A stretch of DNA of 64,000 bases from Allobacillus halotolerans (GTDB lineage: Bacteria; Bacillota; Bacilli; Bacillales; Alkalibacillaceae): NCBI RefSeq assembly GCF_028743495.1, contig NZ_CP117968.1; one strand, 5' to 3'. The notes under the pieces were generated by a model that was given only the letters and a program-made list of their open reading frames with translations, was not told the origin of the DNA and searched no databases. Shown piece after piece: positions 17,294 to 26,170 of the stretch; positions within the stretch are counted from its first letter, which is position 1; every line of letters begins with the position of its first letter. Position numbers and translations under genes: made by a program.

Positions 17294-17773
17294 TTATGCT
17301 TGCCGGTTTCGCCGAGCTGATTTTGGTCGATCGAGTACTTCACTCATAATTAAACTTTCAACCAATCGTTTTCTGTTCAAATTCTCTTTTACTGAAATTC
17401 GTTTAGAGGTTCCATGATCTTTCGGGACAATTGAACCCGCTTTAATTTCATCACTTGCCTCCATACGTTCAGCTGTATCCTCTAGTGATTCTTCTCTTCT
17501 TCTCTGTGAATCTTCTAACGCTTGATACCATTCATTCGACGAATCGGATTGGACATCTTCGATAGTCGTTTCCACTTCTTGCTTAAATGTTTCAAACCGT
17601 TCTCGTACAGTTTGTTTTTCGCTTGCTTCCGGCTTTGGATTGGGATCTTTCCATGTTGGTCGTTCATCGCGACTTTCTTTTTCATCTTCGTTTTTGAAAA
17701 ATCCAAACAATCCAGCCAGTAAGGCCATAATAATGAAGATATTACTGAAAATCGCGTCTAAAATTCCTTCCAA
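17294..17773 (-). CDS. Membrane-anchored hypothetical protein downstream of floA
   Basis: 159 residues, beginning at a TTG (MEGILDAIFSNIF) with AAAGGAG about 11 bases upstream. One N-terminal membrane helix (about residues 8-25) is followed by a highly charged, probably disordered cytoplasmic tail rich in Glu, Arg and Ser. The end (LVESLIMSEVLDRPKSARR) looks helical and conserved. It is the third gene after nfeD and floA, the position of B. subtilis yqfB, but I cannot confirm homology. The context suggests a membrane stress or flotillin-related role. Confidence 0.75.
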   Translation of the reverse strand: MEGILDAIFSNIFIIMALLAGLFGFFKNEDEKESRDERPTWKDPNPKPEASEKQTVRERFETFKQEVETTIEDVQSDSSNEWYQALEDSQRRREESLEDTAERMEASDEIKAGSIVPKDHGTSKRISVKENLNRKRLVESLIMSEVLDRPKSARRNRQA

Positions 17774-17804
17774 AAGGATTCACACTCCTTTGGCGAGCAG
17801 ATTA

Positions 17805-18803
17805 TTATTTCGAATCATTGTCGTGATCGTTATCTTCTTTACTGATCTTGCTAATCATATCTCGCATATCTGTATCAGCCATCACGTTTTTATAGTTGAC
17901 GTAATCCATGACACCCATATTACCGCTACGAAGTGCTTCAGAAAGTGCTTTTGGAACAAGTGCTTCCGCTTCAACCACTTGTGCTTGCATTTCTTGAACT
18001 TTGGCAATGTTCTCTTGTTCTTGAGCAACTGCCATTGCACGACGTTCTTCTGCTTTCGCTTGAGCAATGTTTTTGTCTGCTTCAGCCTGGTCCGTCTGTA
18101 ACATTGCACCGATGTTTTTGCCAATATCAACATCTGCAATATCGATGGATAAAATTTCGAAAGCTGTTCCAGCGTCCAAACCTTTGCCTAAAACATTTTT
18201 GGAAATTCGATCTGGATTTTCCAATACCTTTCCGTGGCTCTCTGAAGAACCGATTGTACTAACGACACCTTCACCGACACGTGCGATAACCGTATCTTCT
18301 CCGGCACCACCGACTAAGCGGTCAATATTCGCACGAACAGTTATACGTGCTTTCGCTTTTACTTCAATACCATCCATAGCAACACCAGCGATAAATGGTG
18401 TTTCGATCACTTTCGGGTTAACACTCATCTGAACTGCTTCTAACACGTCACGGCCTGCCAAATCAATCGCAGCACAACGTTCAAAGCTCAATTCAATGTT
18501 CGCACGCTGAGCAGCAATTAACGCATTAACGACGCGGTCAACGTTACCACCAGCTAAATAGTGACTCTCCAGCTGGTTGGTATTTACATCAAGTCCTGCT
18601 TTGTGTGATTTGATCAATGGATTAATGACCATTTTAGGGACAACTCGACGTAAGCGCATACCAATCAATGTAAAGATACTGATTCTAACACCTGCAGCTA
18701 GGGCGCTAATCCAGAGTGTTACTGGAACGAATGTGAATAAAATGACTACGGCAATGATAATCAGTGCCACAAGCAACAAAGGCCATAATTCTTGAAATTC
18801 CAT
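17805..18803 (-). CDS. floA: Flotillin-like protein FloA
   Basis: Organises functional membrane microdomains. 332 residues, the usual length for FloA (YqfA). An N-terminal hydrophobic hairpin (about residues 7-28) is followed by the SPFH-type domain and a C-terminal Ala/Glu/Gln-rich coiled coil (QAEADKNIAQAKAEERRAM). It lies 21 bp after nfeD. The pair is probably induced by SigW during envelope stress, as the promoter at 20214-20240 suggests. Confidence 0.95.
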   Translation of the reverse strand: MEFQELWPLLLVALIIIAVVILFTFVPVTLWISALAAGVRISIFTLIGMRLRRVVPKMVINPLIKSHKAGLDVNTNQLESHYLAGGNVDRVVNALIAAQRANIELSFERCAAIDLAGRDVLEAVQMSVNPKVIETPFIAGVAMDGIEVKAKARITVRANIDRLVGGAGEDTVIARVGEGVVSTIGSSESHGKVLENPDRISKNVLGKGLDAGTAFEILSIDIADVDIGKNIGAMLQTDQAEADKNIAQAKAEERRAMAVAQEQENIAKVQEMQAQVVEAEALVPKALSEALRSGNMGVMDYVNYKNVMADTDMRDMISKISKEDNDHDNDSK

Positions 18804-18824
18804 AATGTACTTCCTCCTAAATAA

Positions 18825-20156
18825 TTAATCTTCTTTTTTTATTTCTCTTACCACTAATCGCGAGCCTTCCACTTTGACCACTTTTATAGTTGAGCCCTGG
18901 GCAATAAAGGATCCTTCTGAAACAACATCTAGTCGTTCTTCATCAAATATGGCTGTTCCGGATGGGCGTAGGTAAGTTAGGGCGGTGCCTTCCTTCCCGA
19001 TTAACTCCATGCGGTTTATGTTGGAAATATAACCCTTTTCTGTGGACGTTTGGTCTTTTAAGACAATATGTCGAAAGATTCCTTTATCCGTATCGATCTT
19101 TTTGAAAAGGAAAATTGCCAAGATCATTGCAACCAACAGAGCAATACCTATACTGAATGCCATATGACCCATATCGGCTCCTGAAGTCAGCATGGCTCCA
19201 AGAATCGCTCCCCCACCGACAATACCAAGAATACCACTCGGTAAAAATATCTCCAATACAATTAAAACAATACCTGCAATCATGAGAACTAATGACTCAT
19301 AACCAGCTAATCCCGCTACAAGATGTCCGTAGAAGAAGAGAAATAAAGCCGCAACACCCATTCCGCCAGCAACACCAAATCCTGGTGAATACAGTTCAAC
19401 AATCAAACCAATGCTCGCAATCGATAACAGGATTGGAACAACAACTGGGTTGGTAATGAACCTCGCTAAATTCTCAGAGAATGTTGGACTTGTTTCTGTG
19501 ACACTTGGTTTAGAGATTTCCATCTGCTCAAATAACTCTTGACGATCAGATGCAATCCCCTCTGCATACTCTACCTCAAGGGCTTCCTGTGCACGTAATG
19601 TCAGAAAATCACCTTCACCCGCACGATATTCAGGCAAATCGATACTCGGGTCTGCCATCGCCTGGGCATACAATGGATCTCTCCCATTTTTCTCGGCTGC
19701 AGAAGTCATCGCTGCAATCCATGCAGATTGTGCTTTTTTGTCAGCTGCATTCCCATCACCAGTAATGACTCCAGAGGCTCCCATTGTTGCTCCAGGTTTA
19801 AAATAGATTTCATCGGCTTGCAAAGCTATGTATGAACCTGCTGACAAGGCCTCATTAACAATATAAGCTGCGGTTGGTATTTCTGTACTTGATATTAAAG
19901 TGGCAATATCTCCAGCTGAGTCTACTCTTCCGCCTGGTGAATTAATTTCAAATACGATTTGATCGGCAAATGCTTCCTCAGCCTCCTTGATACTACGTTC
20001 AAGGAAAGCAACCAATCCCCGCTCGACTTCATTTTCAACAGGAATCACATACACGGATGTAGAAGCTTCTGGTTCCTCATTGGCAAAGATTGATGCTTGG
20101 TTGATCCATAGGAATGATAAAATGAATATGAATACCGCCAAAAGGTTTTTACGCAT
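18825..20156 (-). CDS. nfeD: NfeD-family membrane serine protease (long form, YqeZ)
   Basis: 443 residues. The signal-anchor peptide (MRKNLLAVFIFILSFLW) is followed by a ClpP-like protease domain. The nucleophile is likely the Ser in ALSAGSYIA, and NSPGGRVDSAG forms the oxyanion region. Next come four to six membrane helices (about residues 235-345) and a C-terminal OB-fold NfeD domain. Long NfeD proteins pair with flotillins. The start ATG at 20156 has GGGAG eight bases upstream. A good SigW promoter lies 58 bp away. Confidence 0.94.
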   Translation of the reverse strand: MRKNLLAVFIFILSFLWINQASIFANEEPEASTSVYVIPVENEVERGLVAFLERSIKEAEEAFADQIVFEINSPGGRVDSAGDIATLISSTEIPTAAYIVNEALSAGSYIALQADEIYFKPGATMGASGVITGDGNAADKKAQSAWIAAMTSAAEKNGRDPLYAQAMADPSIDLPEYRAGEGDFLTLRAQEALEVEYAEGIASDRQELFEQMEISKPSVTETSPTFSENLARFITNPVVVPILLSIASIGLIVELYSPGFGVAGGMGVAALFLFFYGHLVAGLAGYESLVLMIAGIVLIVLEIFLPSGILGIVGGGAILGAMLTSGADMGHMAFSIGIALLVAMILAIFLFKKIDTDKGIFRHIVLKDQTSTEKGYISNINRMELIGKEGTALTYLRPSGTAIFDEERLDVVSEGSFIAQGSTIKVVKVEGSRLVVREIKKED

Positions 20157-20213
20157 TCATTTCACTCCCTTCTTCCAGCCTTTTCAGACGGTTAATTACT
20201 ATTCTACTATATA

Positions 20214-20240
20214 TACGTCCAAGAACAATCAGAAGTTTCA
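20214..20240 (-). promoter_or_regulatory. SigW-type ECF promoter of nfeD-floA
   Basis: The minus strand reads TGAAAC (20235-20240), a 17-bp spacer, then CGTA (20214-20217). This matches the SigW consensus TGAAAC-N16/17-CGTA. The B. subtilis yqeZ-yqfA operon is a known SigW target. Confidence 0.85.
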
Positions 20241-20404
20241 TGATTTACAAAAAATAATACATACCACATACAAAAAGAATTCGAGCTTTTATGTTCCACC
20301 ATTCTTTTTTGATCGAAAGCCGTATGACTTGAGCTCTAAATAGCTAGTCGAACGATCCTCTTCATTCCAGTTACCAATACAATAAAGTACTTTCAGGCAT
20401 AATG

Positions 20405-20458
20405 AAAAACCCAACTTGATGGGTCATGCATTACACAATCCCACCAAATTGGGTTTTT
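20405..20458 (-). terminator. Long terminator hairpin after yqeY
   Basis: Arms of 19 bp pair with two mismatches (20405-20423 with 20440-20458; core AAAAACCCAA and TTGGGTTTTT). A- and T-rich ends allow termination on either strand. It separates yqeY from nfeD. Confidence 0.85.
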
Positions 20459-20464
20459 ATCTTT

Positions 20465-20908
20465 TTATTGTAAATGTTTCATTACGAATTGATTGACTTT
20501 TGAACCGTCAGCCTTACCTTTAACTTTCGGCATGACTGCACTCATTACTTTCCCCATATCTTTTTTGGAAGTAGCTTGTTGTTCATCAATCGTTTCTTGG
20601 ATGATTTTTTCTAATTCTTCATCAGATAACTGCTCTGGCATATAAGCTTGAATAATGGCCAACTCGTTTTCAACTTGTTCGGCCAAATCTTCGCGGTTAG
20701 CTTTTCGGAATTCATGGAGGGAATCATTTCTTTGCTTTACTTCACGACTTAAAACTTGCAGCTCTTCTTCTTCAGTCAAGTCAGCCTGTTTTTTGATCGC
20801 TTCATTTTGCAAAGATGATTTAACCATTCGAATAACAGTTAGTTTTTCTTTTTCTCTGTTTTTCATCGCTGTTTTCATATCAGCGTTTAATTGTTCAAGC
20901 ATTGACAT
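20465..20908 (-). CDS. yqeY: GatB/YqeY domain-containing protein
   Basis: 147-residue helical protein beginning MSMLEQLNADMKTAMKNREK. The family resembles the tRNA-binding C-terminal domain of GatB and has an unproven role in translation or tRNA handling. It lies 18 bp downstream of rpsU, so both come from the rpsU promoter. A terminator follows. Confidence 0.94.
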   Translation of the reverse strand: MSMLEQLNADMKTAMKNREKEKLTVIRMVKSSLQNEAIKKQADLTEEEELQVLSREVKQRNDSLHEFRKANREDLAEQVENELAIIQAYMPEQLSDEELEKIIQETIDEQQATSKKDMGKVMSAVMPKVKGKADGSKVNQFVMKHLQ

Positions 20909-20926
20909 GAACGCTTACACCCTCTT

Positions 20927-21106
20927 TTATTTTTTACGCTTCCGTGCAGCCTCTGATTTTTTCTTACGTCTTACACTAGGCTTTTCATAATATTCACGCT
21001 TACGATACTCAGACAATGTGCCGTTTTTAGAAACGGATCGTCTAAAGCGTCGAAGAGCATCCTCAATAGTCTCATTCTTTCTAACGCGAGTTGTATTATT
21101 AGACAT
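20927..21106 (-). CDS. rpsU: 30S ribosomal protein S21
   Basis: 59 residues, basic, ending VRRKKKSEAARKRKK. I chose the ATG at 21106 (MSNNTTRVRKNE) over a TTG at 21112. The ribosome site GGAGGGAGGG lies six bases upstream, and S21 proteins start this way. A strong SigA promoter (21175-21203) lies 70 bp upstream. Confidence 0.96.
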   Translation of the reverse strand: MSNNTTRVRKNETIEDALRRFRRSVSKNGTLSEYRKREYYEKPSVRRKKKSEAARKRKK

Positions 21107-21174
21107 GCTCAACCCTCCCTCCAGCTAAACCAAAAAAGTGAAACAATGCACACAGCTCGTGTACATCTTTGGTT

Positions 21175-21203
21175 ATTATATTAAAAATTCCTTCTCAGGT
21201 CAA
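21175..21203 (-). promoter_or_regulatory. SigA promoter of rpsU-yqeY
   Basis: On the minus strand TTGACC (21198-21203), a 17-bp spacer, then a perfect TATAAT (21175-21180). The 5' leader is about 65 nt. Confidence 0.85.
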
Positions 21204-21269
21204 TGAACACTTTTTAAAACAAGTCATGTATTGATCGAACAAGCATAGAATATCACGGGGAGGAACGCT

Positions 21270-22256
21270 ATGTATCTCATGATTTTGATGATCGCTACGT
21301 ATATTGGAATTTTTTTATTTGGAATATTGCTCATGCGGATCGGTTTCGAAAACCTAAGTATGCAGTCCATAAAATCCATTCGACCGAACCCTTCGATCTT
21401 TGCTGGTTTACTAATGGGTTTTTTGCTGACGCTTCTCCTGCAAAGCAGTTCTGTCTCGATTGCTTTATTAATCTCGTTTTACGCAGCCTATCGACTGAGT
21501 ATTCCCTTTGCAATTTGTTTTATCATCGGAGCAAACATTGGGACAACCTTAACGGCTCAATTATTTGTTTGGAATAATGAACACTTGATGATTGCTAGTT
21601 TATTGATCGGTTTCATCTTGTTAATTAGTCAAAAACGTAACTTTTTCTTCATTGGTTCCATTTTATTTGGAATGGGAATTGTGTTTAGCGCTTTGGGTGG
21701 ACTTGAACAATTATCGGATCAAATTCCAAAGAATTCATACATGGCTATCCAAAATGGACAAATCGATCATCCATTTTTCCTGCTATTATTCGGTGCAGCA
21801 GTAACAGCCATTATTCAGTCTTCTACTGCTTTTACAGGAATTCTAATGAGTTTTTCTGGTGGAGGTGGAACCATTCCGTTGTTGGATGTCTATTATTTAC
21901 TCTTAGGCGCCAATATAGGCACTTGTTTAACCGTCATACTGGTTGGTCTAAGCCACAAACCGAAGCTAAGGATTGTTGCGTATATTCACGTTTGGATCAA
22001 TGTAATCGGCAGTATTGTTTTTTTCCACCCGGGAATCGGACAAGTCTTCGTTCAGCTTGTCACAACCATTACCAATCATTCCGGTCAACAAATTATTTTA
22101 TTGGCATTTTTGTATAATCTGGCCCTCGGGTTACTCATTTTCACTTTACACAAACCTTTTGCACGATTTTTAATGAAATTATATTCACATCAAGCGAATT
22201 GGTCTACTTCCATTAAGAAAAGACGTATAAAAGATCAAAACAGACTTGGACAATAG
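21270..22256 (+). CDS. yqeW: Na+/phosphate cotransporter family protein (YqeW)
   Basis: 328 residues, about eight membrane helices. The two halves each carry the PNaS signature: QSSSVSIALLIS (near residue 62) and QSSTAFTGILMS (near residue 184). GANIGTTLTAQ and GANIGTCLTV are matching second-half motifs. It lacks the C-terminal PhoU-like domain of some relatives, as does B. subtilis YqeW. The ribosome site GGGGAGG precedes the ATG. It is divergent from rpsU. Substrate specificity is unproven. Confidence 0.92.
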   Translation: MYLMILMIATYIGIFLFGILLMRIGFENLSMQSIKSIRPNPSIFAGLLMGFLLTLLLQSSSVSIALLISFYAAYRLSIPFAICFIIGANIGTTLTAQLFVWNNEHLMIASLLIGFILLISQKRNFFFIGSILFGMGIVFSALGGLEQLSDQIPKNSYMAIQNGQIDHPFFLLLFGAAVTAIIQSSTAFTGILMSFSGGGGTIPLLDVYYLLLGANIGTCLTVILVGLSHKPKLRIVAYIHVWINVIGSIVFFHPGIGQVFVQLVTTITNHSGQQIILLAFLYNLALGLLIFTLHKPFARFLMKLYSHQANWSTSIKKRRIKDQNRLGQ

Positions 22257-22305
22257 AGAACTAGTGACGCAAAAGCCGAACAGTTAGATAATAAGGAAGC
22301 CTGTT

Positions 22306-22367
22306 AAACAGAAAATCCGAGCGATTTATGAACGTCTAAACCGCTCGGATTTTCATTTCTTCTATAA
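22306..22367. terminator. Bidirectional terminator between yqeW and hisC (left his-flanking repeat)
   Basis: AAAATCCGAGCG (22312-22323) pairs perfectly with CGCTCGGATTTT (22342-22353). It serves yqeW on the plus strand and hisC on the minus strand. The sequence and its flanks closely resemble the terminator at 31443-31499. Confidence 0.9.
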
Positions 22368-22383
22368 TTTTTATTCCAGTCTC

Positions 22384-23442
22384 TTAAGACGATATAATCC
22401 GTTTAATTTGTTCCACCAATTGTTCCATTTCAGCATCTGTGCCGATCGAAATGCGGATATATCCATCAATTTTTGATTCGTTGAAATAACGCACATAAAT
22501 GCCACGTTCTTTTAAACTTTCGTATAAAAATTTGGCGTTCATATTCGGTTTCACAAATAGAAAATTTGCCGTTGAATCTATCACTTCAAAATTTAATGAG
22601 CGAAGAGCTTCAGAAGTCCATTCTCGTGTCTGTTTCACTTGATTTATGGTCGTTGAATAGTAAACTTCATCTTTAAAAGCCGCTTCTGCTCCTGCTAATG
22701 AGACACGATTAATCGTATACGAATTGAATGAGTTCTTAATTCTTTCTAATCCTTCGATAAGAACTTCATTACCGATCGCATAGCCTAAACGAATTCCGGC
22801 AAGTGCATGTGATTTCGATAGTGTCCGTGTAACGAGTAGATTCGGATATAATTCTGTTAGTTTAACGGCTGTTTCGGCCCCGAACTCTACATAAGCCTCA
22901 TCAACAATTACAACTTGATTTGTATTCTGTTGAAGGATTCGTTCAATGGCGCCTAAGCGTAGTGCGAGTCCTGTAGGTGCGTTTGGATTCGGGAAGATTA
23001 CGCCGCCAACCGAATCATATAGGTTTTCAACATCTATTGAAAAGTCAGTATTCAAAGGAACTTTTTGAAAAGGAATATCGTAAAGATTCGCGTAGACCGG
23101 GTAAAAACTATACGTTGTTTCTGGAAACTTGATCGGTTTATTCGGTTCGAAAAATGCTTGAAAAGCAAACGCCAAAACTTCATCCGATCCGTTTCCGACA
23201 AATACGTTCGATGGTGCCACTTTTTCTCGAGCGGCGATTATATTTTTCAATTCCGTAACGGTAGGACTGGGATAGCGTCTCAAATCACTGTTAATTGCCC
23301 GATGCATCGCTTCAAGTGTCATTGGGGAAGGTGGGTACGGATTTTCGTTCGTATTCAATTTAATGACGTCTGTTTCTGCTGGTTGTTCACCGGGTACGTA
23401 AGGCTTCGCTTCTTTGGCCTTTTTGCTCCAAAATTGACTCAT
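22384..23442 (-). CDS. hisC: Histidinol-phosphate aminotransferase
   Basis: PLP enzyme that makes histidinol phosphate from imidazole acetol phosphate and glutamate. 352 residues. The PLP-binding Lys is at about residue 210 in TLSKSHALAGIRLGY, with YVEFG and NPNAPTG upstream. It is the last gene of the his operon, 2 bp after hisIE. In B. subtilis hisC is in the trp operon region, so placing it within the his operon is a different arrangement. Confidence 0.96.
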   Translation of the reverse strand: MSQFWSKKAKEAKPYVPGEQPAETDVIKLNTNENPYPPSPMTLEAMHRAINSDLRRYPSPTVTELKNIIAAREKVAPSNVFVGNGSDEVLAFAFQAFFEPNKPIKFPETTYSFYPVYANLYDIPFQKVPLNTDFSIDVENLYDSVGGVIFPNPNAPTGLALRLGAIERILQQNTNQVVIVDEAYVEFGAETAVKLTELYPNLLVTRTLSKSHALAGIRLGYAIGNEVLIEGLERIKNSFNSYTINRVSLAGAEAAFKDEVYYSTTINQVKQTREWTSEALRSLNFEVIDSTANFLFVKPNMNAKFLYESLKERGIYVRYFNESKIDGYIRISIGTDAEMEQLVEQIKRIISS

Positions 23443-23444
23443 AC

Positions 23445-24080
23445 TTACTTCTCCTTCATCCGTTCAGTCAAAACTTCTTTCACGCGTTCGATCGGCATAT
23501 TTTTTTCAGCTAACAATACAAGAATGTGATAAACGAGATCAGCGGTTTCCATGGCTATATTTTCATGATCGTCATTCTTCGCACCGATAATAATTTCACT
23601 GGATTCCTCGCCAATTTTTTTCAAAATTTTATCGACGCCTTCGTCAAATAAATAATTTGTGTAAGATCCGTCTTTCGGATTTTCTTTCCGATCTAAAATA
23701 GAACGATAGACCTCATGGATTACTTCTCTACGATAATTCAAAGAATCATCACCCAGATCTACACTTCGATAAAAGCAACTGCGCGCTCCCGTATGGCAAG
23801 CTACACCAACTTGCTCAACCTGTAAAAGAATAGTATCTTTATCGCAATCATAAGACATCTCTTTTACATATTGATAATTTCCGGATGTCGCCCCTTTATT
23901 CCAAAGTTCTTGTCGAGAACGACTATAAAACCATGTCGTCTTCGAATCAATGGTCTTTTGAAGTGATTCTTCATTCATGTAAGCTAGCATCAATACTTCT
24001 CCTGTACGTGCATCTTGAACAATAGCTGGAAGCAGTCCATTTTCATCAAAGTTAAATGTTATATTTCCCACTAATTTCAC
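23445..24080 (-). CDS. hisIE: Bifunctional phosphoribosyl-AMP cyclohydrolase / phosphoribosyl-ATP pyrophosphatase
   Basis: Fused HisI and HisE, steps 2 and 3 of histidine synthesis. 211 residues. The HisI domain (about residues 1-110) has metal ligands in SYDCDKD and CHTGARSCFYR. The HisE domain (about 115-205) has the GEESSEIIIGAK and ETADLVYH helices. It overlaps hisF by 4 bases. Confidence 0.96.
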   Translation of the reverse strand: MKLVGNITFNFDENGLLPAIVQDARTGEVLMLAYMNEESLQKTIDSKTTWFYSRSRQELWNKGATSGNYQYVKEMSYDCDKDTILLQVEQVGVACHTGARSCFYRSVDLGDDSLNYRREVIHEVYRSILDRKENPKDGSYTNYLFDEGVDKILKKIGEESSEIIIGAKNDDHENIAMETADLVYHILVLLAEKNMPIERVKEVLTERMKEK

Positions 24081-24835
24081 CCTAACCTGATTGGTAATTT
24101 CTCTTTTTTTAAATAGGTTTTTAGCTCGTTGATCTCTATTTCGCCAAAGTGAAAAACGGAGGCAGCCAATGCGGCGTCTGCCTTCCCTTCTTTCAACACC
24201 TTAGAAAAGTGCTCTTTCTTCCCTGCTCCGCCTGAAGCTACGACAGGTACACGAACACGTTCAGCTACCTGACTCATGAGGTTCACGTCGTAGCCTTCTT
24301 TTACGCCATCTGTATCCATTACGTTTAGCACTATTTCCCCAGCGCCACGAGCGACACCTTCATCAATCCAGTCCCAAAGTTTCATGCCGGTGTTTTCTCG
24401 ACCACCTTTTACAAAAACGAACCAGTCACCGTCTTCCTTTTTTACATCGATAGATAATACGGCACATTGACTTCCGAAGCGTTCTGCCGCCTCATTGATC
24501 AATTGTGGGTCCGAAACCGCCGCACTGTTCACCGAAACTTTATCAGCGCCGGCGTTCAGGACACTCCTGAAATCCTCGACTGAACGAATGCCACCACCGA
24601 CCGTAAAGGGGATATGTACTTCTTCACCAACTTTTTCTACGACGTCTAGAAATATGTTTCTTTTTTCATGTGACGCAGTGATATCATAAAAGACGAGCTC
24701 ATCGGCACCAAGTTCACTATATTTCTTCCCTAAAGCAACTGGGTCGTCCACGTCCTTGATGTTTTTGAATTTCGTGCCTTTAACAACGCGGCCATCGCGT
24801 ACATCCAGACACGGAATAATTCTTTTCGCTAGCAT
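24077..24835 (-). CDS. hisF: Imidazole glycerol phosphate synthase cyclase subunit
   Basis: TIM-barrel that uses ammonia from HisH to form imidazole glycerol phosphate and AICAR. 252 residues. It begins MLAKRIIPCLDVRDGRVVKG with the catalytic Asp in CLDVRDG. The second catalytic Asp is in NVMDTDG, and the phosphate loops are GGGIRSVEDF and ASGGAG. It is 2 bp after hisA and overlaps hisIE by 4 bases. Confidence 0.97.
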   Translation of the reverse strand: MLAKRIIPCLDVRDGRVVKGTKFKNIKDVDDPVALGKKYSELGADELVFYDITASHEKRNIFLDVVEKVGEEVHIPFTVGGGIRSVEDFRSVLNAGADKVSVNSAAVSDPQLINEAAERFGSQCAVLSIDVKKEDGDWFVFVKGGRENTGMKLWDWIDEGVARGAGEIVLNVMDTDGVKEGYDVNLMSQVAERVRVPVVASGGAGKKEHFSKVLKEGKADAALAASVFHFGEIEINELKTYLKKEKLPIRLG

Positions 24836-24837
24836 AA

Positions 24838-25542
24838 CTAGACCTCCATTACCTTCTTTAAGTTCACTTTACCCTCATAAATCGCTTTGCCGACGATTGC
24901 CCCATAAATGTTCATTTCTTTTAACTGTTCAATATCTTTAACTGAAGAAACGCCACCCGAGGCAATCACTTGAAGGTTATTTACCGTATTCATTCGATTT
25001 AGTTCTTGCAAATTTGGTCCCTGAAGCATTCCATCTTTGAAAATATCCGTATACACAACAGTTTTAACACCGACTTTTTCTAACGTTTTCAAAAATTCAA
25101 TGGCATCTACCTCAGAGGTTTCAAGCCATCCATCTGTTGCGACATATCCATTTCGTGCATCAATTGACACAACAATTTGTTCACCGAATTGAACCGCCGC
25201 TTCTTGTAAAAATTCAGGATCTTTAACGGCTGCCGTACCTAAAATAACTCGCGAAACACCCATTTTCAGCAATTCTTTGATTCGGCCAATGGAACGTACG
25301 CCTCCACCTACTTGCACCGGCAAACCTGTCTCATCAATAATTTTTTGGATGACACGAAGGTTGTTTGACGGGTCACCTTTGGCGGCATCAAGATCGACTA
25401 AGTGTAGATATTTCGCACCTTCTTCTTTCCACTTTTTCGCCATTAAAACAGGATCTCCGTATTCTGTCTGTTGATTATAATCTCCTTGGATCAGTCGCAC
25501 ACATTGCTGATCTTTGATATCGATTGCTGGATATATGTTCAT
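24838..25542 (-). CDS. hisA: ProFAR isomerase
   Basis: Phosphoribosylformimino-AICAR ribotide isomerase, a TIM-barrel homologue of HisF. 234 residues. It begins MNIYPAIDIKDQQCVRL, with Asp 8 as the catalytic base and YTDIFKDG carrying the second Asp. Phosphate loops are GGGVRS and ASGGVSS. The start overlaps the hisH stop (ATGA). Confidence 0.97.
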   Translation of the reverse strand: MNIYPAIDIKDQQCVRLIQGDYNQQTEYGDPVLMAKKWKEEGAKYLHLVDLDAAKGDPSNNLRVIQKIIDETGLPVQVGGGVRSIGRIKELLKMGVSRVILGTAAVKDPEFLQEAAVQFGEQIVVSIDARNGYVATDGWLETSEVDAIEFLKTLEKVGVKTVVYTDIFKDGMLQGPNLQELNRMNTVNNLQVIASGGVSSVKDIEQLKEMNIYGAIVGKAIYEGKVNLKKVMEV

Positions 25543-26153
25543 GATACGATTCCTCCAAAATTTCTCAGTAACTGCATACCAGTTTTTGCACTTTTCTCTG
25601 GGTGAAATTGCATCCCGATGACGTTATTTCTTTTGACTGCAGACGTGAATTTTTCGCCGTAATTCGTTGTGAAAAGGATGTCTTGGTCGTTTGTCGGTTT
25701 GGCATAGAAAGAGTGCACGAAATAAACATAATCCCCTTCATCAATTCGATTGATGATTGAATCGTCGTCAAAACGTTTATTGAGTTCTATCTGATTCCAC
25801 CCCATATGCGGAACCTTGACTGCTCCTTCAAAAGGTACAATTTCACCGGGAATTAATCCCAATCCTTCGTGTTCTCCATATTCATAGCTTTTTTCAAACA
25901 GCAGCTGCATACCGAGGCAAATTCCTAGCAACGGCTTCCTCTTCTCGGCCTGTCGGATGATCTCTAGATCGAAACCCGTTTCACTCAATCTTTTCATCGC
26001 TTCTCCATAAGCCCCGACCCCAGGAAGGATCACACCATCAGCTTTCTCCAAGTCAGATGGTTGATCGGTAATACGCGAAGAGATGCCAATCGTCTTAAGT
26101 GCGTGCTGTACATTTTTTAAATTTCCTGCTCCGTAATCGATTATGGCTATCAT
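25539..26153 (-). CDS. hisH: Imidazole glycerol phosphate synthase glutaminase subunit
   Basis: Class I glutamine amidotransferase that feeds ammonia to HisF. 204 residues with ATG 26153. The nucleophile is Cys at about residue 79 in GICLGMQLLFE, and the His-Glu pair is in MQFHPEKS. I prefer the ATG at 26153 (MIAIIDYGAGN) to a GTG at 26162 because GGAG lies eight bases before it. Confidence 0.95.
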   Translation of the reverse strand: MIAIIDYGAGNLKNVQHALKTIGISSRITDQPSDLEKADGVILPGVGAYGEAMKRLSETGFDLEIIRQAEKRKPLLGICLGMQLLFEKSYEYGEHEGLGLIPGEIVPFEGAVKVPHMGWNQIELNKRFDDDSIINRIDEGDYVYFVHSFYAKPTNDQDILFTTNYGEKFTSAVKRNNVIGMQFHPEKSAKTGMQLLRNFGGIVS

Positions 26154-26170
26154 AGATTGCACTCCTACTC

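Noticed and set aside
17515..18432. Several small overlapping frames inside and opposite floA
   Set aside because: They are shadows of the floA and 159-residue genes; no ribosome sites or plausible products.
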